A stretch of 64,000 bases of DNA from Mycoplana dimorpha (lineage in GTDB: Bacteria; Pseudomonadota; Alphaproteobacteria; Rhizobiales; Rhizobiaceae), in contig NZ_PZZZ01000004.1 of the NCBI RefSeq assembly GCF_003046475.1, forward strand, positions 409,195-473,194, given 5' to 3'. Positions 38,508 to 47,933 of the stretch are shown one piece after another (within the stretch, counting starts at the first letter, position 1; every line of letters starts with the position of its first letter). The notes beneath the pieces were generated by a model, which was not told the DNA's origin, made no database searches, and worked only from the letters and a program-made list of their open reading frames with translations. The position numbers were made by a program, and so were the translations under genes.

Positions 38508-39659
38508 ATGCAGATCATCGAAACCACCGCCGCGCTAGCCGAAGCCTGCGCGCTGCTTGCCAAGTCGGACTACCTGACGATCGACACGGAATTCCTGCGC
38601 GAGACCACCTTCTGGCCGGAACTGTGCCTGATCCAGATGGCCGGCCCGGAGACCGCTGTGATCGTCGATCCGATGGCCGAGGGCATCGACCTGGCGCCGT
38701 TCTTCGCGCTGATGGCCGACAGCGGCGTCGTCAAGGTGTTCCATGCCGCCCGCCAGGACCTCGAGATCATCTACCATCTCGGCCAGCTGATCCCGCATCC
38801 GATCTTCGATACCCAGGTCGCCGCGATGGTCTGCGGCTTCGGCGACAGCGTCTCCTACGACCAGCTCGTGCAGAAGACCAAGGGCGTGCAGATCGACAAG
38901 ACGTCGCGGTTCACCGACTGGAGCCGGCGGCCGCTGACCGACAAGCAGCTCGAATACGCGCTCGCCGACGTCACCCACCTGCGCGACGTCTACCAGTTCC
39001 TCAAGGGCGAGCTGGAGCGGGAAGGCCGCACGCTCTGGGTGACCGAGGAAATGGCGGTGCTGGAAGCGCCCGGCACCTACGACATCCATCCGGACGACGC
39101 CTGGAAGCGGCTCAAGCTGCGGGTGAAGAAACCTCTGGAACTGGCTGTGCTGCAAAAGGTTGCCGCCTGGCGCGAGCGCGAGGCGCGAAACCGCAACGTG
39201 CCGCGCTCGCGCATCCTCAAGGACGACACGATCTATGAGATCGCCCAGCAGCAGCCGGCCGACGCCGAGGCGCTGGGGCGCCTGAGAACGATCCCGAAGG
39301 GCTGGGAGCGCTCGCAGACGGGCGCGCAGCTGGTCGCCGTGATCCAGGAGGCGCTGACGATCCCGAAGGCCGACCTCCCCCGCCTGCCGCGCCAGAGCCA
39401 AGTGCCGGAAGGCGTGGCCGCGGCCAGCGAGATGCTGAAGGTGCTCCTGAAGCTCGTTGCAGAAAAGCAGGGCGTGGCCGCCAAGATTATCGCCAACAGC
39501 GACGACCTGGAACGGATCGCCGCGGAGGGCGAAACCGCCGACGTGGCGGCCATGCACGGCTGGCGCCGCGAGCTGTTCGGCAACGTCGCCCTGGACCTGA
39601 TCGCCGGAAAGGTGGCCCTGCGCTTCGTCAACAAGCGGATCGAGGCCGTGTCGCTCTGA
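38508..39659 (+). CDS. rnd: Ribonuclease D
   Basis: 3'-5' exoribonuclease involved in tRNA 3' processing. The 383-residue protein has the DEDD exonuclease motifs: Exo I TIDTEFLRET (Asp26, Glu28), Exo II VFHAARQDLEII and Exo III YALADVTHLRDVY, followed by an HRDC domain (about 210-290). The ATG at 38508 gives MQIIETTAALAEA; an earlier ATG at 38421 would add atypical residues. Confidence 0.96.
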   Translation: MQIIETTAALAEACALLAKSDYLTIDTEFLRETTFWPELCLIQMAGPETAVIVDPMAEGIDLAPFFALMADSGVVKVFHAARQDLEIIYHLGQLIPHPIFDTQVAAMVCGFGDSVSYDQLVQKTKGVQIDKTSRFTDWSRRPLTDKQLEYALADVTHLRDVYQFLKGELEREGRTLWVTEEMAVLEAPGTYDIHPDDAWKRLKLRVKKPLELAVLQKVAAWREREARNRNVPRSRILKDDTIYEIAQQQPADAEALGRLRTIPKGWERSQTGAQLVAVIQEALTIPKADLPRLPRQSQVPEGVAAASEMLKVLLKLVAEKQGVAAKIIANSDDLERIAAEGETADVAAMHGWRRELFGNVALDLIAGKVALRFVNKRIEAVSL

Positions 39660-39902
39660 CGGCGGCGCGGCGCCCTCGCGGCGGGCTACGGCGCTGAAAT
39701 CCGCGCCATGCGGCGCAGTGTGCTGAACAAGGCTCCTCCCGATCCGGCGTAGGTGCGCCTCCTTATCCGGACCTTGGGGCCACCTTCTCCCCGTGCCGTC
39801 GGCGCGGAAAGAAACAATGCGGCGCGTTGGCCGCTTTGCGCCCAGTGCAGGCGTTTTCACCGATGCCAAAAAAATTCCAAATCGCATCCTGGAGACCGAT
39901 CC

Positions 39903-40148
39903 GTGAGCAATAACTGGAACAAAGGTGTGACCCTGGCGCTGGAAGCACCGGGCAAATTCACGACCATAAGCAACCTTCAACAGGCCTCATGGGCTCTCAT
40001 TGAAGATTGGCCGATTGACGATGGCGAAGCGCTGAACCGGGCCCTGCTTGTCATCGAGGCGGCGATGAAGGGCAAGAAGACGCCCGAACAGGCAAGATTT
40101 GCATTCATTGCCGCGGCCCATGAGGCCCAGATTGAAATCAAGGACTAA
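39903..40148 (+). CDS. DUF982 domain-containing protein
   Basis: An 81-residue protein of the DUF982 family, abundant in Rhizobiales: the pattern SNLQQASWALIEDWPIDDGEALNRALLVIEAAMKGKKTPEQARFAFIAAAHEAQIEI matches it across its length. Start GTG at 39903 after GGAG. Function unknown. It stands alone in a region of small genes downstream of rnd. Confidence 0.85.
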   Translation: MSNNWNKGVTLALEAPGKFTTISNLQQASWALIEDWPIDDGEALNRALLVIEAAMKGKKTPEQARFAFIAAAHEAQIEIKD

Positions 40149-40313
40149 CGCCATGCAGTTGTCGATCGCGCTCAAGTTCGACATGCGGCACCTTCGGGGT
40201 CAATTTCGGACGTTCGCTTAGCTTTCCTTGCGGTGCGCGGGGCTATCGGCAGCAGTGAGCGCATCGTAAGATCGCTGTCGACGTTTTGGCGCAGGTTCAA
40301 GCGGGAGCGTGTC

Positions 40314-40580
40314 ATGTGCAGAAACATAAGAACGCTGTTCAATTTCGATCCTCCGGCAACGGACGAGGAAATCCACGATGCGGCATTGCAATTCGTGCGA
40401 AAACTGAGCGGAACGACCAGACCATCGAAGCGGAATGAAGCGGCATTCGATCGCGCGGTGCGCTCAATCGCGGAGTGCGCCCGCGAACTGCTCGATTCGA
40501 TGGAGACATCGCAACGGCCACGCAACCGTGAGGAAGAAGCCGAAAAGGCGCGCGCGAGAAGCGCAGTTCGTTTCGCTTGA
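40314..40580 (+). CDS. DUF2277 domain-containing protein
   Basis: An 88-residue protein starting MCRNIRTLFNFDPPATDEEIHDAALQFVRKLSG, the exact N-terminal signature of DUF2277, with a basic helical tail. The ATG at 40314 follows GGGAG. The invariant early cysteine and asparagine are present. Function unknown; same strand as the DUF982 gene, 165 bases downstream. Confidence 0.9.
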   Translation: MCRNIRTLFNFDPPATDEEIHDAALQFVRKLSGTTRPSKRNEAAFDRAVRSIAECARELLDSMETSQRPRNREEEAEKARARSAVRFA

Positions 40581-40922
40581 TCTGCTTGCGGTCGGCCACG
40601 GAGAGGGCCAGGCCCAAGGCAAGCAAAACGCTGTGGCGCAGTTGTGCCAGCACACTCTTTCGTTGGTGGCATTTGCCCAATCTGGGTCTCTATCCATAAT
40701 CCGGCCCGTTGCGGTGGGCCGGCTGCCCGGCCGGGCTACCGGGTCTGCGATCCATCTGGCGTTGTGCACGCAACGGCGGCCTCTCGGCGGTCGCGCCCCG
40801 ACCCTTGGCCGCGCCGTTACGCAATTCCGTGCTTCATGAACACCGACGCGCCGTGTGATCGGCATCGGCCCTGGGGGCACCTGGATGCCGGCGTTATCGA
40901 AGGCCATGTCGGGTTCGCGGGT
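40581..40922. other. Gene-free stretch between DUF2277 gene and aldo/keto reductase
   Basis: About 340 bases between two convergent genes. Frames exist on both strands but none has a ribosome site or family resemblance. A GC-rich imperfect repeat (GCCCGTTGCGGTGGGC/GGCTGCCCGGCCGGGC) is seen near 40705; no terminator with a clear U tract is visible. Confidence 0.4.
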
Positions 40923-41813
40923 TCAGCCCTCCCCACTTTCGCCGGCGACCTGCCGCTTCTTGCCGAATACCGGAAACGCAATGGCCTCGCCGTAATCGAT
41001 ATTGCCGTCGGCTCGCTTGAGCGTCTGCATGTCCTGTTCGGAAATCACGAAATCGACCGCAGCATTGTCGCGCATGTGTGCAGCAGTGACCGTCTTCGGG
41101 AGGGGCAGCAGGTCAAGCTGGAGACAGTAGCGGATGCAAAGCTGCGCGATGCTAACGCCATATTTTTCGGCCATCGTGCCCAGGTCGGCATTATCGAGCA
41201 CCGCGCCGTGAGCCACTGGCGAGTAGGCTTCGACCAGCATGCCCTTTGACCGAGAATAGTCGATCAGATCGAACGGCGTGTTGCCGACATGGGCCAGCAC
41301 CTGGTTGACCATCGGTGCGACGGCACCGTTATCGAGCAGGTTGTCCAGATCCACCCGCTCGAAGTTGGAGACTCCAATGGCGCGGAGCTTGCCCTCACGA
41401 TAAGCCTCTTCGAGCGCACGCCACGCTTCGAGATTGCCTTCGAAGAAGTGCTCTCCCTCCCGGAACTTTGCCCAGGGCTGGGGGCTATGGATCAGCATCA
41501 GGTCGACATGATCGAGACCGAGCGTCTGCAGCGAGCCGTCGACGCGCTTTTTGGCCTCCGCATAGCTCTTGCATTCGGCCGCGAGCTTGGTGGTCACGAA
41601 AACCTGCTGACGGGAAAGGCCGCCGGCGCGCAGGCCTTCACCAAGGCCGTGCTCGTTTCCATAGGCTTGAGCGGTATCGAAGTGGCGATAGCCGATCTCG
41701 ACCGCGTCGCGAATGACGCGTGCCGTCTCGGCATCGGGGATCCGCCACGTGCCAAGCCCGAGCTTGGGGATCTCGATGCCGTTTGCGAGTGTGAACGTCT
41801 CTTCCAGTACCAT
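40923..41813 (-). CDS. Aldo/keto reductase
   Basis: NADPH-dependent aldo/keto reductase of 296 residues. The catalytic tetrad is complete: Asp46 (HFDTAQAYGN), Tyr51, Lys76 (FVTTKL) and His109 (LMLIHSP). Other family signatures are GKLRAIGVSNFE and LPKTVTAAHMRDN; the NADPH motif is the usual one for prokaryotic AKRs. The ATG at 41813 follows AAGGTG. It abuts a decayed gnd fragment; substrate unknown (aldehydes, 2,5-diketogluconate-like or xenobiotic). Confidence 0.93.
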   Translation of the reverse strand: MVLEETFTLANGIEIPKLGLGTWRIPDAETARVIRDAVEIGYRHFDTAQAYGNEHGLGEGLRAGGLSRQQVFVTTKLAAECKSYAEAKKRVDGSLQTLGLDHVDLMLIHSPQPWAKFREGEHFFEGNLEAWRALEEAYREGKLRAIGVSNFERVDLDNLLDNGAVAPMVNQVLAHVGNTPFDLIDYSRSKGMLVEAYSPVAHGAVLDNADLGTMAEKYGVSIAQLCIRYCLQLDLLPLPKTVTAAHMRDNAAVDFVISEQDMQTLKRADGNIDYGEAIAFPVFGKKRQVAGESGEG

Positions 41814-41859
41814 GATTGATCACCTTTCAATCTTTGGATTTCAGCCCGGCTCTGTGCGT

Positions 41860-42027
41860 CCCCTCAAATCCAGTCCTCGGTACGGCACCGGGCTGGCGGA
41901 CGACAGGACTAGGCGGCGTGGGTGCCTAGGCCGCTGCCCCGGGGTGGGCTTGGATGATGTTAGCCGTGCCGCGACCGCGGCGATAGCTGTCGAAATGGCC
42001 GAGCGCGGCAGCCAGCGCCGGCCACCA
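41860..42027 (-). pseudogene. Decayed copy of the gnd 3' end
   Basis: On the minus strand the sequence encodes [26 protein letters not shown], nearly identical to the C-terminus of the intact Gnd ([26 protein letters not shown]) at 44156 onwards. After this it has lost about 60 bases (residues [20 protein letters not shown]) but rejoins with GSGLGT-like sequence and a TAG (41911-41909) where the real gene has TGA. Similarity to the gnd downstream sequence continues for about 40-50 further bases. No upstream part of gnd is present. Confidence 0.85.
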
Positions 42028-42113
42028 GCAAAGCCGTAAGAAAACCGGCCGTGTGCCGCCGCTGCTCAGTCGGATCGCCTGCCGAGTTCGGGGCTCATAA
42101 GCAGAGAGCTTTC

Positions 42114-42701
42114 TCATCCATCGCCGGCGCTGGTCGGGTTTTTGGCCGTGCGTCCTGCACTGCCCGACGGCGGCCGGAAATGCTCGAGCTGTTTGCGGGC
42201 GGTACCGCGCGATGCCTCCACGCCCTTCGGAAAACCACTGCGGTCACCGTAGTTACGTCGCTGACCTCTGTAGCTCGTATGGCGCGCCGCGCTCGCCCCC
42301 ATCGCGATAATGTCGAGAAACGCGATGCCGGCGACCATGGCCAATGCCAGGGCCGCATTCTCTCGCTTGTGGTTGTCGGATCGCATGACCGTGGCCAAGG
42401 TGGCAATATCAAGTGCGTCACCGGCTACCCGGCTGGCAAGCCCCGCTTGTTTGTCGACCGACAGCGTCATGACCCCGGATGCGATCTCACGCACCCCGAA
42501 AACGCGAACAAGAACTTCGTTGCCGCGCACGCCGAACGCACCTGTGATCTTCTCGGCGGCAAGTATCTCGAATAGCCCGAGCCCGATGCTGAACCACCCG
42601 AGATTGTGCGCCAGCCGATCGGAGGAACCGAGCGAGCTCGGCCCCGACCTGAGGACTTTCGGGTCGCCTTCCGAACGGCTCATGTTGGTGAAAAACGCCA
42701 T
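42114..42701 (-). CDS. Small membrane protein, DUF4267/cyclase-dehydrase N-domain-like
   Basis: A 195-residue protein with four hydrophobic segments: LAHNLGWFSIGLGLFEILAAEKITGAFGV, a central stretch, and AALALAMVAGIAFLDIIAMGA. The N-terminal motif DRLAHNLGWFSIGLGLFE and the later YGDRSGFPKG recall the membrane part of proteins annotated as cyclase/dehydrase in rhizobia, usually beside a zinc alcohol dehydrogenase as here; the SRPBCC part is missing. Strong AAGGAGG before the ATG at 42701, overlapping the stop region of the alcohol dehydrogenase. Function unknown. Confidence 0.75.
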   Translation of the reverse strand: MAFFTNMSRSEGDPKVLRSGPSSLGSSDRLAHNLGWFSIGLGLFEILAAEKITGAFGVRGNEVLVRVFGVREIASGVMTLSVDKQAGLASRVAGDALDIATLATVMRSDNHKRENAALALAMVAGIAFLDIIAMGASAARHTSYRGQRRNYGDRSGFPKGVEASRGTARKQLEHFRPPSGSAGRTAKNPTSAGDG

Positions 42702-42713
42702 TTCGGAACCTCC

Positions 42714-43889
42714 TTATGGTTTCAGGACAACCTTGATGCAGCTGTCCTGCTTGTCGCGGAACACCTTGTACATCTCAGGCCCCTCTTCGAGGCCGACGGT
42801 GTGGGTGATCACGAATGACGGGTCGATCTGGCCTTCCTCGATGCGGCGCAACAGATCGTCGGTCCAGCGCCTGACGTGAGTCTGCCCCATGCGGAAGCTC
42901 AGCCCCTTGTTCATTGCCATGCCCATCGGAATCTTGTCGACGAGGCCGCTGTAGACGCCAGGGACGGAGATGATGCCGGCCGGGCGGCAGACATAGATCA
43001 TTTCGCGCAGGACATGGGGACGGTCGCTCTCCAGCATCACCACCTGCTTGGCACGGTCCAACAGCGTGTCAGGCTGGCCCATCGAAACATGGCTTTCCAT
43101 GCCGACGGCATCGATACATTTTTCCGGTCCCTTGCCATTGGTCAGTTCGTTCAGCCGTTCGACAACGCTCTCCTCATCGAAGTTGATGGTGATCGCCCCA
43201 CCGGCTTCCGCCATGGAAAGGCGCTCAGGGATGCAGTCGATCGCGACTACCTGCCTGGCGCCGAGAAGCACAGCACTGCGGATCGTCATCTGGCCCACGG
43301 GACCGCAGCCCCACACGACGACCGTGTCGGTCGGCTCGATGTCGCACTGGGCAGCGGCCTGCCAGCCGGTCGGGAAAATGTCGCCGAGAAAGAGAACCTG
43401 CTCATCCGTCAGGCTGTCAGGAACCTTGATATGGGTCTTGTCCGCGAACGGGACCCTGAGATACTCGGCCTGACCGCCCGGATAGCCGCCGGTGAGGTGG
43501 GTGTAGCCGAAAAGTCCGGCCGTGGCATGGCCGAACACCTTGTCGGCCATTTCCTTGTTCCGGTTTGTTCTCTCGCAGACGGAGAAGTTTCCGCGCCTGC
43601 ACTGCTCGCATTGGCCGCAGTTGATTGTGAAGGGGACGACAATGCGGTCGCCTTTCTTCAGCGCTCCGCTCGCTTCGGACCCGACTTCCAGCACTTCGCC
43701 CATCATTTCATGTCCCATAATGTCGCCCGGCTCCATGGCGGGGATGAAGTTATGGAACAGATGAAGGTCGGAGCCGCAGATTGCGCAGCTCGTCACCCTG
43801 ATGATCGCGTCGCGCGGATGTTCGATTTCTGGGTCCGATACGTCGTCACATCGGATGTCCTCTTTACCATGCCATACCAGCGCTTTCAT
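42714..43889 (-). CDS. Zinc-dependent alcohol dehydrogenase (formaldehyde-dehydrogenase-like)
   Basis: A 391-residue MDR enzyme. The catalytic zinc site uses Cys38 ([11 protein letters not shown]) and His60-Glu61 (IMGHEMMGE); the structural zinc loop is present (Cys91, 94, 97, 105: [15 protein letters not shown]). The Rossmann motif is [10 protein letters not shown]. It resembles the glutathione-independent formaldehyde dehydrogenase-like group. The ATG at 43889 follows GGAG. It is 12 bases upstream of the membrane protein gene, with which it probably forms an operon. The cassette sits between two copies of the gnd 3' end. Confidence 0.9.
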   Translation of the reverse strand: MKALVWHGKEDIRCDDVSDPEIEHPRDAIIRVTSCAICGSDLHLFHNFIPAMEPGDIMGHEMMGEVLEVGSEASGALKKGDRIVVPFTINCGQCEQCRRGNFSVCERTNRNKEMADKVFGHATAGLFGYTHLTGGYPGGQAEYLRVPFADKTHIKVPDSLTDEQVLFLGDIFPTGWQAAAQCDIEPTDTVVVWGCGPVGQMTIRSAVLLGARQVVAIDCIPERLSMAEAGGAITINFDEESVVERLNELTNGKGPEKCIDAVGMESHVSMGQPDTLLDRAKQVVMLESDRPHVLREMIYVCRPAGIISVPGVYSGLVDKIPMGMAMNKGLSFRMGQTHVRRWTDDLLRRIEEGQIDPSFVITHTVGLEEGPEMYKVFRDKQDSCIKVVLKP

Positions 43890-44155
43890 GACTCGCTCCT
43901 TGTTCAAACCGGCCGAACAGATAGAGGAGTCGAAGGTTCCGATGCCGCGCGCGCGGAACGGATTATAACTGATGCAGCGTCGAGCCTCATTGAGGCTCGC
44001 ACGTCGCCGAACAGCCGTAGGCCACCTTGGGCCAGAGGCGGTCGCTGGTGGCATTCGCTCCATCCGGCGCTGTGCGCCCCCTCTCCGGCCCTTCGGGCGG
44101 AGAAGCTGGGAAGCGCCGGCGGGCGGTACGAGCACCGAGCCGGCGGGCGACAGGC

Positions 44156-45595
44156 TCAGGCGGCGCCGGTGCCGAGGCCGCTGCCCCAGGGGCCGTGGTG
44201 GCTGTCGGCGCCGTCGATGCGGTCGAAACCGTGCGCGCCGAAGAAATCGCGCTGGGCCTGGATGATGTTGGCCGTGCCGCGGCCGCGGCGGTAGCTGTCG
44301 AAGTAGCCGAGCGCGGCAGCCAGCGCCGGCACCGGCAGGCCGCCGAGCACGGCGGTCGACACGACGCGACGAAGCGCGCCGTCGGTTTCCCTCACCATCG
44401 CGGCAAAGGCCGGTGTGACGATCAGGTTGGCGACGTGCGGGTCCCTGGTGAAGGCGGTGGTGATTTCGTCGAGGAACTGCGAGCGGATGATGCAGCCGGC
44501 CCGCCAGATCTTGGCGATCGTCGGCATCGGCAGGCTCCAGCCGAACTCCCTTGAGGCCGCCGCCATCACGGCAAAACCCTGCGCATAGGCGCCGATCTTG
44601 GCGGCGAGCAGCGCGTTTTCAAGGTCCTTGATGAAGGCGGCCTTGTCGGAGACCGCAAGCGGCGGCACAGCCGGCAGGCCCAGCACCTTCTCCGCCGCCT
44701 CACGCTCGTCCTTAAGCGCGGAGATGCTGCGGGCCGCCACCGCCGCCTCGATCGCCGTCGCCGGCACGCCCATGTTCTGCGCCTCGATCACCGACCACTT
44801 GCCGGTGCCTTTCTGGCCGGCCTTGTCGAGGATCATGTCGACGATCGGCCTGCCACCGATCGGATCGGCGGCCTCAAGTACCTTGGCGGTGATCTCGATG
44901 AGATAGGAATTCAGCCGCCCCCTGTTCCAGCCGGCAAACACCGCGGCGATTTCGGCGGCGTCCATCTTCAGCCCGTCGCGCAGGATGCCGTAGATCTCGG
45001 CGATCATCTGCATGTCGGCATATTCGATGCCGTTGTGGATCGTCTTGACGAAGTGGCCGGCGCCGTTCTCGCCGAGCCAGGCGACGCAGGGCTCGCCGTG
45101 ATACTGGGCGGCAATCGACGTCAGCACCTTCTCGACTCGCTTCCAGGAGGCCTCGGTGCCGCCGACCATGATCGACGGGCCGTGCCGGGCGCCCTCCTCG
45201 CCGCCCGAGACGCCCATGCCGATGAAGGTCAGGCCGCTGTCCTTCAGCGCATCGAAGCGCCGCATCGTGTCGCGGAAATTGGCGTTTCCGGCATCGATCA
45301 TGATGTCGTTCTGCTGCAGGTGCGGCTCAAGCAGCGCCATCTGCTCGTCGACCGGGGCACCCGCCTTGATCATGATGATGATCGGCCGCGGCGGCCGGAT
45401 GGCGGCGACGAAGTCCTCGATCGTCTCGCAGGGGACGATGTTGTCCTTGAGCGAACCGGCTTCCTCGTAGAATTCGCCGGTGCGGGCCGGCGTGCGGTTG
45501 AAGACCGCGATCCTGTTGCCCTTCTCGGCGATGTTGAGCGCCAGGTTCGACCCCATCACGCCGAGGCCGATCAAACCGATTTCCGCCTGTTCCAC
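44156..45595 (-). CDS. gnd: 6-phosphogluconate dehydrogenase (NADP, decarboxylating)
   Basis: Pentose phosphate pathway enzyme converting 6-phosphogluconate to ribulose 5-phosphate. The 479-residue protein starts [21 protein letters not shown] (Rossmann motif), with the signature [12 protein letters not shown], the substrate motif [21 protein letters not shown], and the catalytic lysine in [15 protein letters not shown]. The C-terminal Tyr/Arg region [35 protein letters not shown] is complete. A decayed copy of its 3' end lies 2.3 kb away. Confidence 0.97.
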   Translation of the reverse strand: MEQAEIGLIGLGVMGSNLALNIAEKGNRIAVFNRTPARTGEFYEEAGSLKDNIVPCETIEDFVAAIRPPRPIIIMIKAGAPVDEQMALLEPHLQQNDIMIDAGNANFRDTMRRFDALKDSGLTFIGMGVSGGEEGARHGPSIMVGGTEASWKRVEKVLTSIAAQYHGEPCVAWLGENGAGHFVKTIHNGIEYADMQMIAEIYGILRDGLKMDAAEIAAVFAGWNRGRLNSYLIEITAKVLEAADPIGGRPIVDMILDKAGQKGTGKWSVIEAQNMGVPATAIEAAVAARSISALKDEREAAEKVLGLPAVPPLAVSDKAAFIKDLENALLAAKIGAYAQGFAVMAAASREFGWSLPMPTIAKIWRAGCIIRSQFLDEITTAFTRDPHVANLIVTPAFAAMVRETDGALRRVVSTAVLGGLPVPALAAALGYFDSYRRGRGTANIIQAQRDFFGAHGFDRIDGADSHHGPWGSGLGTGAA

Positions 45596-45750
45596 GTCGC
45601 AACCTCCATCCGTTGATGCTTTGCCGGCCCGTCTGCGTGGCGCAGGATATCACCCGGAAGCGCAATTGGCAGTGTTGCCGGTCTTTCGCCGTCCGTTTTC
45701 TTCCCTCGGCGCCGCGCCTGGCCTATGTTGCACAGCCACAGGAGGAAACG

Positions 45751-46167
45751 ATGAACACCATGCCCGCCCGGATCATCCATTGCACCATCGCCCGCGACTG
45801 GCGCGAGGTCTACGCCTTTGCCTCGAAGCCCGAGAACATGCCGAAATGGGCGTCCGGCCTGGCCTTGGGCCTGACGCAGGACGGCGATGACTGGATCGCC
45901 GACGGCGGGCCGGTCGGCAATGTCCGCGTCCGCTTCGCGCCGCAGAACGCGTTCGGCGTGATCGACCACACCGTGGCGATGCCCGACGGGCTGGTGGTGC
46001 ACAATGCGCTGCGGGTCGTGCCCAACGGCGACGGCGCGGAGGTCATGTTCACCCTGCTGCGCCTGCCCGGCATGGACGATGCGGCGTTCGAAGCCGACGC
46101 CGCACACGTGTCGCGCGACCTCGAGGCATTGAAGGAGCTGATGGAGCGGGAGGGAGACAGCCGATGA
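45751..46167 (+). CDS. SRPBCC family protein
   Basis: A 138-residue START-like hydrophobic-pocket protein. Pattern: ARIIHCTIARDWREVYAFASKPENMPKWASGLA, then a beta-rich middle (GNVRVRFAPQNAFGVIDHTVAM, LRVVPNGDGAEVMFTLLRLPGM) and a C-terminal helix (VSRDLEALKELMERE). The ATG at 45751 follows AGGAGG. It overlaps the VOC gene by four bases, so the two are coupled. Ligand unknown. Confidence 0.85.
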   Translation: MNTMPARIIHCTIARDWREVYAFASKPENMPKWASGLALGLTQDGDDWIADGGPVGNVRVRFAPQNAFGVIDHTVAMPDGLVVHNALRVVPNGDGAEVMFTLLRLPGMDDAAFEADAAHVSRDLEALKELMEREGDSR

Positions 46168-46520
46168 GCGCTACCGACAAGGATCAAAAGATCGACTACA
46201 TCGAATTCAACGTCGCCGACATCGCCCGGGCGAAGGCCTTCTATGGCAGCGTCTTCGGCTGGACCTTCACCGATTATGGCCCGGAATACTGCGAGTTCCA
46301 GGACGGCCGGCTGACCGGCGGCTTCACGACGCTGGCGCCGGTGAATGCGGCCGGCGGTCCGCTGGTGATCCTGTTTGCCGACGACCTCGAAGGCGCCGCT
46401 GCCCGCGTCGAGCAGGCCGGCGGCCGGATCGTCAAGCCGATCTCCCCCTTTCCCGGCGGCCGGCGGTTCCACTTCGCCGATCCGGACGGGTATGAGCTGG
46501 CGGTGTGGTCGGACCGGTAG
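46164..46520 (+). CDS. VOC (glyoxalase-like) family protein
   Basis: A 118-residue single glyoxalase/bleomycin-resistance fold domain: KIDYIEFNVADIARAKAFYGSVFGWTFTDYG at the start and FPGGRRFHFADPDGYELAVWSD at the end are the paired beta-alpha-beta motifs of this superfamily. A metal-binding Glu is seen in YELAVW. Start ATG 46164 overlapping the SRPBCC stop. Substrate unknown; the pair is typical of small detoxification or stress genes. Confidence 0.88.
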   Translation: MSATDKDQKIDYIEFNVADIARAKAFYGSVFGWTFTDYGPEYCEFQDGRLTGGFTTLAPVNAAGGPLVILFADDLEGAAARVEQAGGRIVKPISPFPGGRRFHFADPDGYELAVWSDR

Positions 46521-46673
46521 CGGGGAACACCTGACACTTGGTACCGGCGCTGTGTCCGGGCCTTCCGCCTACGAAACGATTGACAGTCCGAGCAAAACGG
46601 CGCTGCGTAGCTGGTCGGGATGGGTGCTGCACTCTTTGTTGATGGCCTCCGCCATCACGGTAGGGAGGATGCA

Positions 46674-46946
46674 ATGCCGACGATCATTGGCCACCACAAG
46701 ATCACCAAGGGCACGAAGCACTGGCTCGACTCGCCGAGGCGCAAGGAGCTCTTCGGCCCGCTCGGCGTCACCAACATACGAACATTCGTGGACCAGCAGG
46801 ATCCGACCAGGGTGGCAATTCTCATGGACGTTCCGGACATGGACGCCATGAAGAAGACCATGCAGAGCAAGGAAGCCGCGGAAGCGATGGCCTTCGATGG
46901 CGTGGTGCCGGAGTCGCTGGTGATCCTGGTCGAATCGGAACGGTGA
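46674..46946 (+). CDS. Hypothetical protein (90 aa)
   Basis: Starts MPTIIGHHKITKGTKHWLDSPRRKELFGPLGVTNIRTFVDQQDPTRVAILMDVPDMDAMKKTMQSKEAAEAMAFDGVVPESLVILVES. The alternating strand/helix pattern suggests a small ferredoxin-like (ABM-type) fold, but I cannot name a family. Good ribosome site (GGGAGG) before ATG 46674. Convergent with lpxXL. Confidence in it being a gene is fair; function not assigned. Confidence 0.7.
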   Translation: MPTIIGHHKITKGTKHWLDSPRRKELFGPLGVTNIRTFVDQQDPTRVAILMDVPDMDAMKKTMQSKEAAEAMAFDGVVPESLVILVESER

Positions 46947-46984
46947 TCCACGGACAGGCGGATTTTACCGCCGCGGTGCCGGCC

Positions 46985-47929
46985 TCACGGCTTCGCAGGC
47001 TTCAGCTTCTTCTTGATGTCCCAGCGGTCGTGATACCACAGCCACTGGCCGGGATATTCGCGAACCCACTGCTCGACCTTGTCGTTGAGCTTCTGCGCCG
47101 TCGCCTCGACGTCGACGGCGCCGTCGGGGCGGCGCGGGATCTCCATGGCCGGCTCCAGCTCGAGGCGGAAGCGATTGTTCGGCAGGCGGATGCAGCGGGC
47201 CGGATAGACCTCGCAGTCGAACTGCCGCACCAGCTTGGCAAGCAACGGATTGGTGCGGACGGGTCGGTTGAAGAAGCTGGTCGGCAGCCCCTTCCGGTAC
47301 TTCTGGTCGACGAGCACGCCGACCGGCTCGCCGGCGTCGAGCTTGCGCGCCAGCGTGAAGGAGGAGCCGGCATGCGAGGGCACGAGGTTGCCCATGCGCT
47401 TTCGGCGGAACTCGAACACCTTTTCGGCGATGTAGGGATTGTTCGGGGGGCGGAACAGCACCGTCACCTCGATGCCGAAGGCGGCACCGGCGACCGGCAG
47501 CATCTCGAAATTGCCGGTATGGCCGGTGAAGACGATGAAGGGGCGGCGGTTCTCGTAGAGATCGATGAAGATCGGGATGCCCTCGACCTCGACCCGGCCG
47601 ACCTTGTCGGAGAACGGGTCGAAATCGAACAGCCGGTCGAGAAACACGTACTCGGCCATCATCCGCCCCATGTTGCCCCAGCTGTCCATGGCGATGTCGG
47701 ACAGCTCGGCCTCGGATTTCTCCGGAAAGGCGTTGCGCAGGTTCGTCATCATCAGCGCGTGGCGGCGGGTCTTCGGCCCGATCCAGCGCACCAGCCGGTC
47801 GGCAAGGTTCATCGCCCCGTCGGCCGGCAGCAGCTTCAGAAGGTTCAGCAGCCCGAAGACGAACTGCGCGACCAGCCACTGCTCGAAGGTGCGGAGCGCC
47901 AGGACGACGCGGGTGATGAACTGGCGCAC
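46985..47929 (-). CDS. lpxXL: Lipid A very-long-chain (C28) acyltransferase LpxXL
   Basis: Transfers the 27-hydroxyoctacosanoyl chain from AcpXL to lipid A in rhizobia. The 314-residue protein is a HtrB/LpxL-family acyltransferase with the catalytic HX4E motif (His137...Glu142 in FTGHTGNFEML) and the DQKYRKGLPTSFFNRP segment. An N-terminal hydrophobic helix (LVAQFVFGLLNLLKLL) anchors it to the inner membrane. It is the last gene of the acpXL cluster, 5 bases downstream of the Adh-like gene. Confidence 0.93.
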   Translation of the reverse strand: MRQFITRVVLALRTFEQWLVAQFVFGLLNLLKLLPADGAMNLADRLVRWIGPKTRRHALMMTNLRNAFPEKSEAELSDIAMDSWGNMGRMMAEYVFLDRLFDFDPFSDKVGRVEVEGIPIFIDLYENRRPFIVFTGHTGNFEMLPVAGAAFGIEVTVLFRPPNNPYIAEKVFEFRRKRMGNLVPSHAGSSFTLARKLDAGEPVGVLVDQKYRKGLPTSFFNRPVRTNPLLAKLVRQFDCEVYPARCIRLPNNRFRLELEPAMEIPRRPDGAVDVEATAQKLNDKVEQWVREYPGQWLWYHDRWDIKKKLKPAKP

Positions 47930-47933
47930 GTTA

